Source: Paracentrotus lividus
Lineage: Eukaryota > Echinodermata > Echinoidea > Camarodonta > Echinidae
Assembly: GCA_940671915.1 (NCBI GenBank)
Contig: CALNVZ010002100.1
Span: forward strand, 20,406,656-20,470,655
Direction of reading: 5' to 3'
DNA length: 64,000 nucleotides
How positions within the stretch are numbered: position 1 is the stretch's first letter; each line of letters begins with the position of its first letter. Positions 62,956 to 64,000 of this stretch are shown one piece after another. The notes beneath the pieces are model-generated. The model saw nothing but the letters and a program-made list of their open reading frames with translations. It did no database searches and was not told the origin of the DNA. The position numbers and the translations under genes were made by a program.

Positions 62956-64000
62956 GTAAGTAATTCATCAATCTCTCCTTCATTATCCCTCTTCTCCTCC
63001 TTACAAGTTCCTTCTTTTATATTCTACTTATTTCATTTTCTTTTCTTAACCTATTATTTCGCTGACTATTTACACCTGGATGGGGAGAAGCTATCTAAGA
63101 GTAAATGCCTTGCTAAAGGAATATAAATGCTGTACCGGGATTTAAAGCCATGACCACATGCAGTCAAGTTACTCGATACAAAAGTTGTATCAAGACGAGA
63201 TTTGGAGTAGTACTAGAAAACATTATAAGAATTAATAGAAACGGTAAGATCTTTCAAAGCAGGGATCGAGCCGAAGATAACAATCAAACTGTTTTTTTAT
63301 TTTTTTTTTTTGAGGGGGAGGAGTGTAACGCCGTCATTAATACATGTTCATACAGGTCGAGACTTTCATAATTTTCAAAATCTTTACAGAATCTAAGCAT
63401 TGTAACGAAACTTTTTTTAATTATCTGTTTCATAGACGTCTTTCTTTATTGAATCGAAATAATTATAATTCATGTCCATATTCAATAATTCGAAATGTGT
63501 ATCACTATATGCCACACAGCATAAGTAGACGCAAAAGTCATCTGGTATATTGTGACGGCCGTCTCTCACATTCCTCCCATATAATTCATGTCACATAACA
63601 CCAAGGGCAATTATGTTATAATTGTGTCGTTATTAGGGGACAGTGTAATGTCCTCTGTTAGCAAGACAATTTCCACGTCATTTAATACGCATGACCTTCA
63701 AAGTGAATCCAACCTCCCTCGTTGCATATAAAAGACATTGCTCTGAACACCGGGACCAAACTTGCCACATTATTAATGTCATTTGAGCGCTTGTGAAAAT
63801 ATCTCAGGTTAACATGGTTAAGGGGTCGCACGAACTCTTTGAAAGGTCATGTCAAAACATTCATTCAAAATTATGACACACCATTTTCACGATCTCTTGT
63901 TTCTACTCAAAACCTAAGTCGATAGTCACGTACATTATGACGTACTACGGTATATCCTACCCCTCCCCTTTGAGATATTTGTGAGAGTATATGGTGAACA
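62956..64000. other. Non-coding or intronic stretch to window end
   Basis: Contains a T-run/G-run block at about 63,292-63,322. Short frames at 63,150 and 63,344 lack motifs. If the exon at 62,866 is real, this is its downstream intron. Confidence 0.4.

Overview
This is eukaryotic, AT-rich, repeat-dense DNA, almost certainly from a marine invertebrate. The frequent tags TAGGCCTA and TACATGTA, together with many small foldback elements and dinucleotide repeats, fit a sea urchin or close echinoderm relative. That assignment is inference; no gene in the window proves it. No complete protein-coding gene could be recognised. Most open frames of 60-180 codons are chance frames, low-complexity translations, or the same sequence seen twice in a duplicated segment. 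The only gene-like signals are two possible exons in the right flank: a short ATG exon at 51,725 and a membrane-segment exon at 62,866, both weak.

Layout, left flank (1-20,761): intergenic or intronic DNA holding a TCA microsatellite, two copies of a dispersed repeat with CCCTAA-like motifs, a ~200-bp tandem duplication (4,035-4,480), several foldback or MITE-like elements (7,448; 16,270; 18,485; 19,121), and a striking 6-kb island (8,407-14,423). The island is bounded by inverted termini, abuts a related 315-bp element, has no convincing ORF, shows CpG at least as common as GpC, and carries a ~15-bp-phased array of about 30 ATCGAT hexamers near its right end.

Centre (20,762-50,035): a giant inverted duplication. 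A ~13.7-kb left arm (20,762-34,460) reappears as its reverse complement (36,258-50,035) around a ~1.8-kb spacer. Identity is near complete beside the spacer and falls outward, most clearly beyond about 24 kb / 46 kb. The right arm ends about 40 bp short of a 25-N assembly gap (50,075-50,099). Every nested element (a ~990-bp long-TIR element, a 746-bp TIR element, a 266-bp MITE, a CCACGAGGCCGAG-type array, a tRNA-like repeat) occurs in both arms in opposite orientation, so the copying happened after those insertions. It is either a real large palindrome or an assembly product; the sequence alone cannot settle this.

Spacer and right flank: the spacer contains a member of a TTAA-flanked MITE family that has been split by a ~0.95-kb insertion. 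A clean 450-bp member with TTAA on both sides lies at 52,713-53,162. The right flank also holds a palindromic element with a perfect telomere-like CCCTAA array in its loop (56,645-56,798), a 77-nt poly-A tract, and the two candidate exons. The interest of the window lies in genome architecture (nested palindromes at scales from 100 bp to 29 kb) rather than in a set of cooperating genes.
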